Of a stretch of DNA of 23,280 bases, positions 1 through 10,224 are shown piece after piece. Every line of letters begins with the position of its first letter. Positions within the stretch are counted from its first letter, which is position 1. Under the pieces are notes generated by a model. It was not told the DNA's origin, searched no databases, and saw only the letters and a program-made list of their open reading frames with translations. The stretch lies in the NCBI GenBank assembly GCA_003427395.1, contig BFEA01000061.1, positions 2,368,858 through 2,392,137 on the forward strand. The letters run 5' to 3'. The translations under genes and the position numbers were made by a program. The DNA comes from Chara braunii. Taxonomy: Eukaryota > Streptophyta > Charophyceae > Charales > Characeae.

Positions 1-20
1 ACACACACACACACACACAA
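1..20. repeat. (AC)n microsatellite at window edge
   Basis: Ten AC dinucleotides start the window, so the array probably continues to the left. It is followed by unassigned sequence. Confidence 0.95.
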
Positions 21-72
21 GTATACACCCTGTCTCACACAACACGCTTTATACCACGCACACACTCCCTAT

Positions 73-231
73 GGGACCGCACACTAAGTTTTGGTCCAAA
101 CGGTGGCAAAGCAGCCACAAGGTGGATCTTTTGGGGGTGGTGGCAGTTTCTTTGAAAAATGCGGGACCAGTAGCTACCCGTGGGACCCAAGCTGGGTTTT
201 TGTCAAAACAATGGCAAAGCAGCGGCAAGGT
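73..231 (+). repeat. Direct repeat pair of about 50 bp
   Basis: Positions 73-122 and 182-231 are imperfect direct copies. Both start gggacc and end with a GGCAAAGCAGC-type segment followed by CAAGGTG. They lie 109 bp apart. I see no gene in 21-420; the short open frames there resemble nothing I know. Confidence 0.6.
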
Positions 232-438
232 GAAAAAGTGAAAAAGTTTGAATCGGAAAGGGTGCGGCCTTGGCCGCAGGTTGAAACGACACACCTACAT
301 TGCATTTGCAAATGCAAACTTATAAACTTCACCAATAACGCCTCCTTTATCAATTAAGCATATACAAACTATGGGATGCGTACTCGTGCCCTCACGATAA
401 ATCAATCAGCAGCGTGGGAAGCCGCGGGGCAAGGGATT

Positions 439-472
439 TTGCCGTCACCTCTACCTTTGGAGGTGACGGCAA
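439..472. repeat. Hairpin in left arm of the foldback element
   Basis: A perfect 13-bp stem (439-451 with 460-472) encloses an 8-nt loop. The matching place in the other arm (1151-1163 with 1168-1180) keeps the stem with one mismatch and a shorter loop. The hairpin was therefore part of the ancestral arm. Confidence 0.85.
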
Positions 473-721
473 ATGCCCTACTTCATTTTTCGCATCTGCT
501 TCAAAAATTGGCAAATATTCGTTCACAAAAGTTCTTGCACAATTTGTGGATGGCGCCGTGTGACCAGCCAAGTACCAAATCCCCGTTTCCCCAGACGGCC
601 GTGAGCTTGTCCCATCTGAAAAGGTACAACAGTGTGACATGAACCATGCCCGAAATCTCAAATCGGCCCTTCCCAAATCCGCATATTTTGCAGATTTGGG
701 GTAGCAGTGTGAGAAAAACTG

Positions 722-798
722 AGGTATACTCACACTACGACCCCAAATCCGCATACAATATATTTTGCGGATTTGGGGTAGCAGTGTGAGTATGCCCT
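722..798. repeat. 77-bp palindromic unit
   Basis: It starts aggtatactcacact and ends agtgtgagtatgccct. The two halves, including accccaaatccgca, are reverse complements around an AT-rich centre. It looks like two opposed copies of the terminal motif of the surrounding element, meaning a minimal foldback copy or a head-to-head terminus. Confidence 0.8.
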
Positions 799-909
799 AA
801 TATGTGGATTTGGGGTCGCAGTGTGAGTATGCCCTAATATGCGGATTTGGGGTCGCAGTGTGAGTATGCCCTAATATGCGGATTTGGGGTCGCAGTGTGA
901 GTATGCCCT
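799..909 (+). repeat. Three tandem 37-bp units made of the element's terminal motif
   Basis: Units 799-835, 836-872 and 873-909 are nearly identical; the first has one change, tgtgg for tgcgg. Each ends gtgagtatgccct. The right half of the preceding palindrome is a fourth, diverged unit. At 911 the same motif resumes in inverse orientation (agggcatactcacact). Confidence 0.95.
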
Positions 910-1429
910 CAGGGCATACTCACACTCACACTGCAACATTGGGACCCCAAATCCGCAAAATATGCAGATTTGGGAAGGGGTCATTTGAGGTTTTGGGCGT
1001 GGTTCCGGCCGCACTTTTGTGCCTTTTCAGATGGCACAAGACCCTTGTCGTGTGGAGTAATGGCGATTTGGTACTTTATTGGTCACACGACATCATCCAC
1101 AAATTGTGCAAGAACTTTCGTAAATGGAAATGCGAAAAATAAAAAGGGCATTTGCGGTCACCTCCAGAGGTGACTGCAAATTGAGGTGCCCACAAATTCC
1201 CTTGCCCGGCAGCTGACAACTGGGCACACAAATGGTACATTTAGGACTTCGACAAATCTGTGTGACCGATCCTCTACCTTTTTAGGGCGAATTTTAGGAT
1301 TATAGGTCCCAGTGTGACTATGCCCTCATTCTTCCCTGTTGATGTTCCCACATTAGGACTACATCTCCCGAGCCCAATCAAGTCCAGTACCGCGGCGCCT
1401 TCTGGCAGCACGAGAGGGGAAAACTTGAG

Positions 1430-1684
1430 ATAATTGGTGGAAGGCATCCACGCCAAAACCTTTCCAGTTTTGTAAAAAGCGCCCACGGGCAACAAGGGCA
1501 GTCGGACACAGTACTTTGGCAGCCGAGATCGGGTCCCAACTGTTGGGCCCCTTCCTACCAGATCATGAACCCAACCTTGTATCTGGGCCAGGTTCATTTT
1601 TCGATAGGCGTATCTCGTCAAACGGAAAAGGTTTGAGTGCCCAAAACCGAAAAGGTCTTGGCGTGGGTGCCTTCCACCAATTAT
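1430..1684. repeat. Inverted repeat, 43-bp arms
   Basis: Positions 1430-1472 and 1642-1684 are reverse complements with four mismatches in 43. The outer edges are ATAATTGGTGGAAGGCA-type. The 169-bp interior has no recognisable coding content. This is probably a small foldback element or the remnant of one. From 1685 to 1835 I see nothing further. Confidence 0.8.
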
Positions 1685-1835
1685 CCTGGACTAGGGGACC
1701 TGTTGCGACTACGCCCGCAATAATGAAGGATTGTTTGCCAAGAAAAAGAAAGAGGTTGATGGGTTTGGAGGGTTTGAAGGTGGTTGGATTTCAACTAACC
1801 TGTTGTGTGTTTCACTTCTCATACATGTCTCCGGC

Positions 1836-3251
1836 TTACCACAATTTTTCCTTAGTTCGCAAGAAGTATTCTTTCTCAGATGTTAGGAGATAGGCAATCC
1901 TGCATATAACATTATTACGATATTGCTCGAAGGGTATGTGCTTTTGGTCTGGTTGTCTCATGAATGTGACTTCCAGCATTACACTGACATACTCCCATGA
2001 GTGTGAGTCGCACAAAATAGTTGTTTTTGTATCTATCTCAAACTGCCTATCTCGGTTGTCCAAGTGTAGGACTTGATCCGCAACCTCTTTGGGTTTGAAT
2101 GACCTCAATGCATCCCACCATGGATTGACATTGTGAATTGATGGTTGTGTCTTGTCTGCTTTGTTTTGGACAATGAGTGAATGAATATCATTCACTCGAT
2201 TATATCTGTATTCTGCAAATTTTTTTTTTTTTTTTTTTTTTTTTTGCTTTTCGTAATCAAAATTGAGTAGGTTATTGAGTACTGCATTCTTGTCTTGTTG
2301 ACTCTAAATGTTATATTCAGAATGTCCGTGAGGGAGATGTGACTGTATGTGGTGTTCTTTGTAGCGCTGGTATTTGATAAGTAAATCGGGAGTTGGAAGA
2401 GTGTTTGACATGAAATCTTGCCAAAGTAGGACATCAATGAGCTTTGGCAGACCAATCTCATTCTCTTTCTTAACCCAATTTTAGACTTGTTTGGAGGATG
2501 TTCGCGGGTCTGTTTTTTTACTGGTGAACTGCAAAGTGCGCTGGCAAAGTTTCTGTGGCTTGGGACGGTCGGTCGGTGGAGATAGTATGGCAGGNGGTTG
2601 ACAGTCAGTTGCATTCGGTATGGCTTGCGTGGAAAGAGTGTTGTTTCGTGAAGATGTGTGTTGGTTTGCCGATGTGTCATGTTGTGACAGAGACAAAGGT
2701 GTGTCTTTACTCCGATTTTGAGTAAGAGCATCAATGTCCATGTCACACATATATTGCTCCAGCTCTTTGTCATTGGTAAGATCTACCAATGGTATGGGTG
2801 AGGGATGGGGGGATGTGTGAGAAGGAGTTGTTTTTGTACGTGGGGTTAGGGTTTGATGCACATGTGTATCAATGATTATTTGTGAGGAAAGGGAGCGAGG
2901 TGAAGCAAGATCGTTTGATTGTTCAAGTCTGATTAGAGATATGGACTGAAGTTCTTTCTTTGTTGTAAAGTCATTGTCCTCAGAGGTTGGGAGTTCGGTT
3001 GTGGTTTGGGTTTGGGCAGTAGGATTGGGAAGTGCATCTTCCTGTATGTTTGTGTGGTGCGAGTCTGACTTTTTTTGTGTGTGAATCGTGTTGAGCGAAG
3101 AGCCGTGTTGAGGTAGTGGAGCAACATTTGAATCGTTGAGCACGGGTAGAGGATGAGAATTGGGTTGATTTGGGGATAAATATTCATTGTGATTGGAGGA
3201 ATGGAGTGCAGTTGTGCGATTGGGTTGATTTGTTGTTTCCTGAATGTCATG
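1836..3251 (-). pseudogene. Unrecognised ORF downstream of the Helitron RepHel gene (decayed)
   Basis: I do not recognise this protein. One minus-strand frame runs from about 3251 to a stop at 1836, roughly 470 codons, with only two internal stops (TAA 2481-2483, TAG 2304-2306) and one N at 2595. The first half is low-complexity and rich in Ser, Thr, Pro, Asn and Gln, with an acidic patch (VDLTNDKELEQYMCDMDID). The second half looks globular and charged (for example GLPKLIDVLLWQDFM, NPWWDALRSFKPKEV, HSWEYVSVMLEVTF). A 25-base T run (2221-2245 on plus) reads as a Lys tract in this frame, and the coding character continues on both sides, so it is probably an expanded lysine codon run. A candidate upstream start (ATG 3349-3351) is in another frame and would need a shift near 3255. 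The gene follows the helicase stop at 3440 on the same strand, which suggests a second Helitron gene or a captured host fragment. Confidence 0.5.
2221..2245 (+). repeat. Poly-T tract (poly-A on minus)
   Basis: About 25 consecutive T. It lies inside the unknown minus-strand ORF rather than at its end, so it does not look like a retroposed poly-A tail. Confidence 0.9.
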
Positions 3252-4352
3252 TTATTGCATGGGTGTATGTGGCAACTCCGAAGACTGTTATGATATCACC
3301 AATAGTTTTTTGGCTGGTTGGATTGTGGGCTCTGCTTCTCTTGCTCTGCATCCTTTCTCGTGCGTTTGTATGTTGCTACGAGTGTGTTGCTAGTCTTCGG
3401 AATCACATTCGCATCACAACAACATTTAAGCAAAGAAAGTTAATTTTTTTGAAGAACTTCTTTGTACACAACATTCTGAGTTATTTTGGAGTTGTCAAGC
3501 AAGCAAACACAAACATCAGATGGATGACCAGTGCGTGACAGTGCAACATACGATTGGCCATGTGAGAAAACTGGGTTTTGTAAATATATTTTTGCACTTT
3601 GAACAATTTGTCCTTGGGCTTTGCTGACTGTGATTGCAAATACTACTCGCACAGGGAATTGTCTTCGTTTCCATTGCAATATATATATTTTTTTGATGTT
3701 TGAATGGTTATTCTTGGTATGAAGACATCCTCGTTTGTTACCAAATGTGTTGCTCTGAGAAAGTGGTTTCCAATCACCTCCTTCACGATTAACCTGCTCC
3801 CATTGCATAAGTCATTTTTGGAATCCAGATTCCGCAACAACATTATGGGTATGCCTTTTTTTAGGCGTAACTTGTGAGGAGGCAAACCTGAAATATCTAA
3901 GGAGTTCATAAATTTCATTGGGATTTTCAATTTGTCATCATCTTCAACTGCCTCGTCCACATCATAGTAATAAATATCCTCACCTGGAAATTGTCCTAGT
4001 AAATATAAGTTGTGTTCTCATTTTTTAGGCTTAGAATCATTCGTTGTCCTAGCCATTTGGCATCATCAGCATGATTTTTTAGATTTGTGAATGTCCAATT
4101 GATGGGATCATTTGCACTGCTCTCAAAGCAGATGTATGCAGACAACTCAATTATCACCTCATCTTCGATATCTACAACTTCATTTTGTCCATCTCCCACT
4201 GTAAGGAGTCACTTTATAAATTGAAGGGTAGTTTCGTCGCCCCCTCGCGACATAGCTCGCATATTTTTTTATAGTTGTATGTTTTGAAAAAGTGGTCACA
4301 ACTCTGAACTTTTCATGCATGTATTTATTTGTTGTGCTTGGGAACCTCGAGT

Positions 4353-4730
4353 GATTACTGGTAATACTTGTCTGAAATCTTCGACCAACACCACCACTTT
4401 GTCTGCGAAGGGGAGTGGTAAATCGCATAGATCACGCAATGTGTAATCAAATCCTTCCAAAAGGAAGCGATAGGACATTGGAGCCTCATCCCATATTATT
4501 AGATCTGCTTTCTTCATCAATTATGCTAGACCCAACTGCTTTGGGATTTTGAAGACTGTGTTATCGGAGAGTTGAATGAACGCTTTAAACCTCGAATGAA
4601 ATGTGCGTCCTCCATCCAACAAAGTTGCTACAATGTTACTGGATGCAATTGCAAGAACAACTTTCTTTTGCGGGCGGATACCGACAAGGATGATATTGAT
4701 ACAAAATGTTTTACCGGTTCCTGCGGGTGC
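4353..4730 (-). other. Pif1-type helicase motifs I, Ia, II, III
   Basis: Walker A (NAPAGTGKTF, 4707-4733), ASSNIVATLLDGGRTFHSRF-type motif Ia, Walker B (IIWDEA, 4482-4499) and motif III (VLVEDFRQVLPVI, 4353-4391) occur in order in one frame, with a TAA at 4521-4523 between Ia and II. Motif III normally reads LGGDFRQ. Here the two glycines are Val and Glu, which suggests drift after loss of function. Confidence 0.9.
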
Positions 4731-5778
4731 ATTAAGGAAGAGGCCAAGAGGTTCTCTTCCTCTAACCGCATCAACAACTCGGTGCACAAATCGTTGTTGT
4801 GATGGTCGGAGGCATGCACACTGTATCTCCCACATGTGTTTCACGAGTTCAACATTGTAAGTAAGTTCATCATGCAATTCATGTGGGAGATGATACAAGT
4901 ATTGTTGGTGTTCTAACCGAAGTGTCAACTCCTGGTCTCTTCGACTAGGACGACGGAGATTGACTGTTTTCAATTCTTTCCCCCTCTCTTCTAACATGCG
5001 TTATACATCAAGCATGACCAATGCACGTAGAACAAATTCTGGGATTTGCATGTTTTTGAAAATATAAACATAATGTTCTCACATTTTAGGACAATGTGCA
5101 TGAAACAACTTGTTTGGATCTGATATTTCATTAAATAAGAGCAAAGTGACAAATTGTTCTCTGATTTTTTGGGGCATGGCATACACGACCAAACTCTGGA
5201 TATACTCATCCCATTCTTTGTTATCTGTAAACAAACCAAGTGCTCTACATGCATCTTGGAATGTTTCATGCAGCACGTTACCAATTCTTCTCAAATTTTC
5301 AAAGGAATTTGTCCCCCTACAGTGTTCATGTGTGAGTAAAGTACGAAGGAAGTACACATCTCCTTGTGCCGGGTGATTTTGATACATGCGCCCAATTTTG
5401 GCAAAACCTTTTTTTGGCATTACATTCTCTCGGTGCCCAATGATTTTTTTTCCATGTATGTTTTGAAATAATATCAACATACAATGACAATTGCGATTTG
5501 TCCACATTTTTGTTTTTTAAATATAGATTCATTCATGCAGTAAGCTTGCTGACCAGCAGTACTTTGGCAGCCACATTTTGGGCATTGTGTGCGTTGAAAT
5601 ATATCATTTGATTATTTTTAAGATGAATGGGTAAGCGCTCAACGCTGGGGTAGGCTTCGGTGAGATTGAATGCGAAGATTCTCCAACATGCCTCAGATGC
5701 TCCCATAGATCTAAGATCTTGGTAGCGAATGGTCTCATCGTTCTTGTGTTGTTCGCTTCGTTCTCCAACCATCGCACG

Positions 5779-5814
5779 ATCGTGCCCTTTAAAAATATAT
5801 TTATACAGGTATTT
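5779..5814 (-). other. Helitron Rep tyrosine motif
   Basis: It reads KYLYKYIFKGHD, matching the YxxKYxxKGHD-type motif that holds the catalytic tyrosines in plant RepHel proteins. Both tyrosines are preserved although the gene is broken elsewhere. Confidence 0.88.
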
Positions 5815-6537
5815 TATGCATGCTGCATTTGCACATGCTTCCATATTTATATGACTGTTGTAACGCATAAAAAGGTATGCATTGTATGAAACAACATATG
5901 AGTTATCATATTCCTTCCTGCATATGACACACGTGTGCCGTCCTTCGCTTCAAGATGGACATGTTCGTCGGTAAGTTGGATATTTACTGCCTTCTTCCCA
6001 GACAGTGCTATCTTTGAATGGTTTTGGAAAACCTTTTGTACAAATACCATCTTCCATGCATGACTGTGTGAGTCCTTTTTTCCCACACTTGTTGTGCATC
6101 ATGAATTTGATTACTCTGTTCCGCAGCTCACCCTCCGGTGGGATTTCCGCTGAGGTGATTTTATCTACATCAAACCGGGAAGCTGAAAGATCACTGTGGA
6201 AAAAGAAAGGCAGTGATCTTACGTTCTGTGCTTCGCACCATAACGTGACCTCTTAGAAGTGCCTATTGGAAACTGATACGAATTTGGATTTTAACGTGCT
6301 GATGTTTTTTAACTGTAGGAATACTACTGGGAAGTTGGTGGGCTTATCATGAGCTAGGTTGGGGCGGTTGGTGACTTTGGGATCCCGTAGAAAATGCATC
6401 TTTGAGGTATTAGCTACAGCTTGTATTCATTCAGTCATTTCATTTCGGTTGAATTCTTGGACCTTCTTTCTAAACATTGTTACTTTTTTATTCAGTCTTT
6501 TAAGTGTTTTGGGTTTGTCTTCGCCGTCCAAAACTAT

Positions 6538-6576
6538 GAGCATATGAGCATGAGGGAAACCCTTTTTTTGAAACTC
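6538..6576 (-). other. Helitron Rep HUH nickase motif
   Basis: The minus strand reads EFQKKGFPHAHML; the two histidines are coded at 6544-6552. In the family these bind the metal ion for DNA nicking. Sequence immediately upstream (above 6577) is GC-rich and no longer Helitron-like, so this motif sits on the truncation edge. Confidence 0.9.
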
Positions 6577-7368
6577 GTCGCTGTCTCCTGAACCTCGCGC
6601 CGTGCGTCTATACCCCCCTCGATTCGCCGCTGTCCTGCCTGCACAACCTCATCCACCGCCTGAGGCCGTCCCTCCACAGCAACGTCCGCTGCCTCTGCTA
6701 CACCCGACATAGCCTTGGGTAACGGCTCTGCTGCCACTCCCTCCGCAACGTCCTCCCCCGCCACCACCCCACCCTGCACACAATCCCCCTCTATCTCTCG
6801 ACGTCTGGCCTCCTCTACGGCCCGTGCGAACGACTGAGCACGCGGGTCACTCGATGCCAAAAGTCGAGCCCTCTCTCGCTCCATGATGTCGCTTGCTGCA
6901 TCTGGAGACTCAGTCGTCGTCCTCTCTCTCGCGGTCTGCGTCGAAGTCTGTCCTGGCGCATCGTCCCTCGATGGAGCCCGGTCTGTCGATGTCGCCCCGC
7001 CACAACTAGGTGGAAGGCCCATCGACAAATCTAAGTCTAAGTGGGTTCCCATCTCCGAATCCGAAATCCCAAACCCCCTCGCCACACCCGGGGTCATACC
7101 CTCTATGACCGGATCGAGCTCCTCCGTGAGGAACTGCTGCATGAGGCGCTCGTCATCGCCCCCACGCTGCACCTTGGCCTGTGCGGCTATCTCCTCCTCC
7201 ACTGGTCTTGGCACCTCCCCCTCCACTGCAGCTGCCGACGGTGCCTCCTCCTCCTCCACTGCTGCTGCTCCTCCACCCGCTCCTCCTTCTGCTGCCACCT
7301 GCCCCTCCACTTCCTGCCGATGGTGGATCCTCCTCCAGCACACATGCTGCCATCTCCTCCAGCACTGC

Positions 7369-7391
7369 TGCTACTGCTGCTGCTGCTGCTA
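7369..7391 (+). repeat. (CTG)n trinucleotide run inside the transposase tail
   Basis: CTG/CTA units read as an alanine run on the minus strand. The frame change of the transposase lies just downstream on minus, near 7320, so slippage in this low-complexity stretch is a likely cause. Confidence 0.75.
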
Positions 7392-8217
7392 TCTCCTCCA
7401 CCGCGGCTAAGATCGTCGCGTCCGGCACCGCCGCTGGTGCCACCGAACTCTCCACTGCTGCTGTCGACAGTGCCCCCTCCTCCTGCAATATCCCCGGGGA
7501 AGGTGATCGTAACCTCAGCTGGCGGACTGCCCCGCCTCTGTGGAGAAGTCCGCGCTGAGGCAAAGAGGACCCCAACTCCTCCCTGTCCGCCGTTGCCGTG
7601 GCCAGCTGAAGTGGCGAGACGGGCGATGGTGGTGCAGGACTCGGAGCAGGAGGTGGCGACATGGACGACTTCCGCCTCGTCAGAGTGGGGGTTGTTGCCT
7701 GCGCCTCTAGGCCGCCCGTGGAAGGGAGCTCACCGAATGGACCCCAAAACTCCTCCTCTCCCCCCAGCATCTCCCTCTCCGCCCGGTCCGCCGCCCGTCG
7801 TGCAGTGTGTGCCCTCGTCTCCGCGGAGTCGGGATCCTCGTGCGTCTCGTCGATCTCACGGGGAATGCGGAGCGCAGGGTCTTCTGCCGCCTCGGGTACC
7901 GGCTCCTCGTATGAGTCGTCCTCCCTGGGGTAGGGACGAAAAATGCAAGCACGTATATCGAAAACGGCATCAGCAGAGGGTGGTACGGACGCCCCGATGG
8001 GATCTCGGGTAATAAGTGCGACCTGACGGGCAATCTCCTCCTCCGTGATGCCCCTGCGAGTCCCCTAGCGCACAAGCTCCAACTTGAGTCCTGCTTGGCA
8101 ATCCAGCATGCCCTCGTCCCACTGCCATGGCAGCACATAACCACATCCAGCCCGCCGATACTCACTCAACCCCACATTTGCGGTGATCTCAACGAGTTGA
8201 ACGACCTTCTCGAAGGC

Positions 8218-8325
8218 CAACTGGTTGCGCTTCTTCGTGTGAATGCCCTCGTGGACTGCCCAATTCCTCTCCGCTGGAGAGGCGCAAGACCACATGTGCA
8301 TCACCCGAAGAGCGCAATGCTGCAA
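8218..8325 (-). other. hAT C-terminal dimerisation signature
   Basis: It reads LRVMHMWSCASPAERNWAVH followed by a HTKKRN element. This resembles the conserved hAT C-terminal block (CSSSxxERNWSxFxxIHTKKRNRL in plant DUF659 elements). It is separated from the WWSLF segment upstream only by an in-frame TAG at 8338-8340. Confidence 0.85.
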
Positions 8326-10224
8326 CTCTGGCGCGCCCTACCTGAACAAAGACCACCAAGACGCGTACTCAATCGTCTCGTTGTCGCCGCTGCACGCGCC
8401 CCCACGAGCACGCCCCTCCGGCCCGCCCCAATCCCCGAACCTGCCCTGCTGAATGTGGAAGTCCTCAAACTGCCGACATGCAAGGATGTACTCCGCACCC
8501 TCCAACTTGAATCCCGTCTGCGTCATAATGTACCTCTTGGCTTGCCCCACAAGCCAAGCATCGTACCGATCTACCTGGCCCGAAAAGTAGCGAACGTGTC
8601 GCCTGCGGGGGTTCAGTAAGAACTCTGCGCAGTGAGCCGGCTCAAGCATGTGCTGTGTGCGAGCCTGCACACGCCTGATGATCCAGTCGGCGAACGACTT
8701 CCCCAAAGGGGCGCATGCGTCCGTGACACGGCGGACAAGATCCTGCGTCCACTCGATCATGAGGGACATGTACTGTCCTCCACGATCCATCCGCCTAAGC
8801 AAGTCCATGACGGGCTGCATGATATGGACGATGGTGGCCACCCTCTGCCACCAAGGATCCCATCTGATCTGTCGGCGCACCCAACACGCCATGACGCACA
8901 CATTGGCGGACCACGGGATGGAAGTAAAAGCCCGCGCGTCATCCCCTCTCATCATGTCCTGCAGAGTGTCCTGCAGGGCCAACAACCTCTCTAGCATGGA
9001 CGCGAAACACGTCTCGTAAGAAAGAATAAGCCTCTTGTCCGGGCTGCGCGTCCTAAAAAAATGAAGGGCGGCTTGGTGGGTTTTGAAAAACACCACCAGC
9101 ACACGAGCGCGTGTGATCGCGTCCACAAACGCGTCGCAACTCGTCCCCATGTCTGACAACAATTTGTTGCAGACATGGACGGAGCACGAGAGCCAAGTGA
9201 TTCTCCTCAGTGCAGAAGGCATGGACGGCGAGGCCAATGCCCTTGCAGCCCCCACATAGGCAGAAACGGAGTCTGTGCATATCGCATTGATCCGCTGCGG
9301 CCCGCCAAAGCTGAACTCGTGGAAGATGGTAACCCATCTCCGAAGGACGTGCACTGCATCGTCCGCCTCTCACTCTCGATTGATCGTCGTGTACACGACG
9401 GCCCCTCGCGAGCCAGCGGCAAGGAAATTCACGATCGGTCTCCCGTCTCGTGATTTCCTCCCATCGGAGAGGAGGGTGGCACCAGTCACCCAGAATGGTT
9501 GCCTCACCTCCTCCAACTCCTCCGCCAACTCCACACGGTGGGTCTCCACCGCCCGCATACTCACAATCTCGCTGTGGTTGGGGAGCACAGAGCGCGGGGA
9601 ACTGCCAGACTGCTCAAGAAACACCTGTTGATATGCCTTCCAAGCCTGGTTGCGGAAGGCATTGAAGGAGACCCAGCTGGAATACAGCCAGCGAAGGAAT
9701 GCCTTCTTGTGACGAGCAACCCACTCGCCACCGTAGACATCAGTCACCTTCTGCTGACGAAGCCTCTTTCCTGCTGGGGTGGCAGCTGGATCACTTCTTC
9801 CTTCCTTCCTCTTGGAAGACCCCTCCGTCGCAGCTCCCTTGCCTACTCGCCTCCGCCAGTCCTCCAACCTCTCCCCAGTGCCTGGATAAAACTCTTGCAT
9901 GTCCTCCCGTTCCGGGACTCCCTCCTCGCCCGGGCCACGCGCCTCGCGATCGACGTGGATCACACCCTCCTTCGTCTCACCGCCTCCACCACCCAAAGTG
10001 GGGTCCGGTGCACCTTGCCCACCATCTCCCCCGACCCCTCCCTCCACCGGATGCTGCCCCGACTCTCCTTCCCTTGCACCACCCGTGTCGGGCACATCGA
10101 GTCCGCGCTCCGCTGCATATCTGGCAACCCTCTCCATCTGATCGGCCTCGAACTTCTGTTGACTCCGTCGAGCAATCTCGTACAACGCCTCGTCGCTGAC
10201 GTCCTTAAAGTAGTTTGTCTGCGA

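Larger units (their letters stand above)
424..1211. mobile_element. Foldback (long inverted-repeat) element, non-autonomous
   Basis: The left arm (about 424-712) reappears as its reverse complement in the right arm (about 911-1211). Shared stretches include the gcaaggga outer edge, a gtcacctc stem-loop, the AAAGTTCTTGCACAATTTGTGGATG-type segment split over both arms, the ctgaaaag segment and the aaatccgcatatttt inner edge. The arms have diverged, but the order is preserved. There is no coding sequence for a transposase. A related terminal motif (cagtgtgactatgccct) at about 1310-1326 suggests that the element, or a nested relative, extends to there. I found no convincing target-site duplication, so the ends are approximate. 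Confidence 0.75.
3440..6576 (-). pseudogene. Helitron Rep-helicase (RepHel), 5'-truncated and decayed
   Basis: RepHel proteins move Helitrons by rolling-circle transposition. They join an HUH nicking domain to a Pif1-type SF1B helicase. All the expected pieces are present in order. HUH motif FPHAHML at 6538-6558. Rep Cys-rich segment (KCGKKGLTQSCMEDGICTK) near 6020-6085. Tyrosine motif KYLYKYIFKGHD at 5779-5814. IGRMY linker near 5380. Walker A APAGTGKT at 4707-4730. Walker B IIWDEA at 4482-4499. DFRQVLPVI at 4353-4380. SGLPPHKLRLKKG-type segment near 3870. C-terminal TVSKAQGQ and SYVALSR at 3533-3658, ending NVVYKEV at 3440, where the family normally ends. Ten in-frame stops lie at 6427, 6253, 5950, 5533, 5079, 5001, 4521, 4296, 4269 and 4209. 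Frameshifts lie at the A7 run 5410-5416, at about 4000-4015, and in the AT/T run 3679-3694. Everything upstream of EFQ (6576) is missing. About 1045 codons remain, so the protein cannot be made intact. Confidence 0.93.

Noticed and set aside
799-909. 37-bp tandem array as a CRISPR array
   Set aside because: The units are contiguous with no variable spacers, the context is eukaryotic, and the unit is the terminus of the surrounding element.
2175-2197. Hairpin (10-bp stem, 3-nt loop) as the Helitron 3' terminus
   Set aside because: The sequence after it on the minus strand lacks a CTRR end, and the hairpin lies inside the unknown reading frame. I could not identify the Helitron 3' end.
2481-2540. 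PIP-box-like QRTLQF in the unknown ORF
   Set aside because: The aromatic position is off by one from the consensus, and such matches are common in low-complexity sequence.
4200-6430. Alternative genetic code reading TGA/TAA as sense
   Set aside because: Frameshifts and degraded motifs accompany the stops, and the neighbouring hAT gene has TAG stops as well. Decay explains everything.
7041-8012. 323-residue plus-strand open frame
   Set aside because: It is the antisense shadow of the GC-rich transposase tail, Pro/Ser/Leu-rich with no domain.
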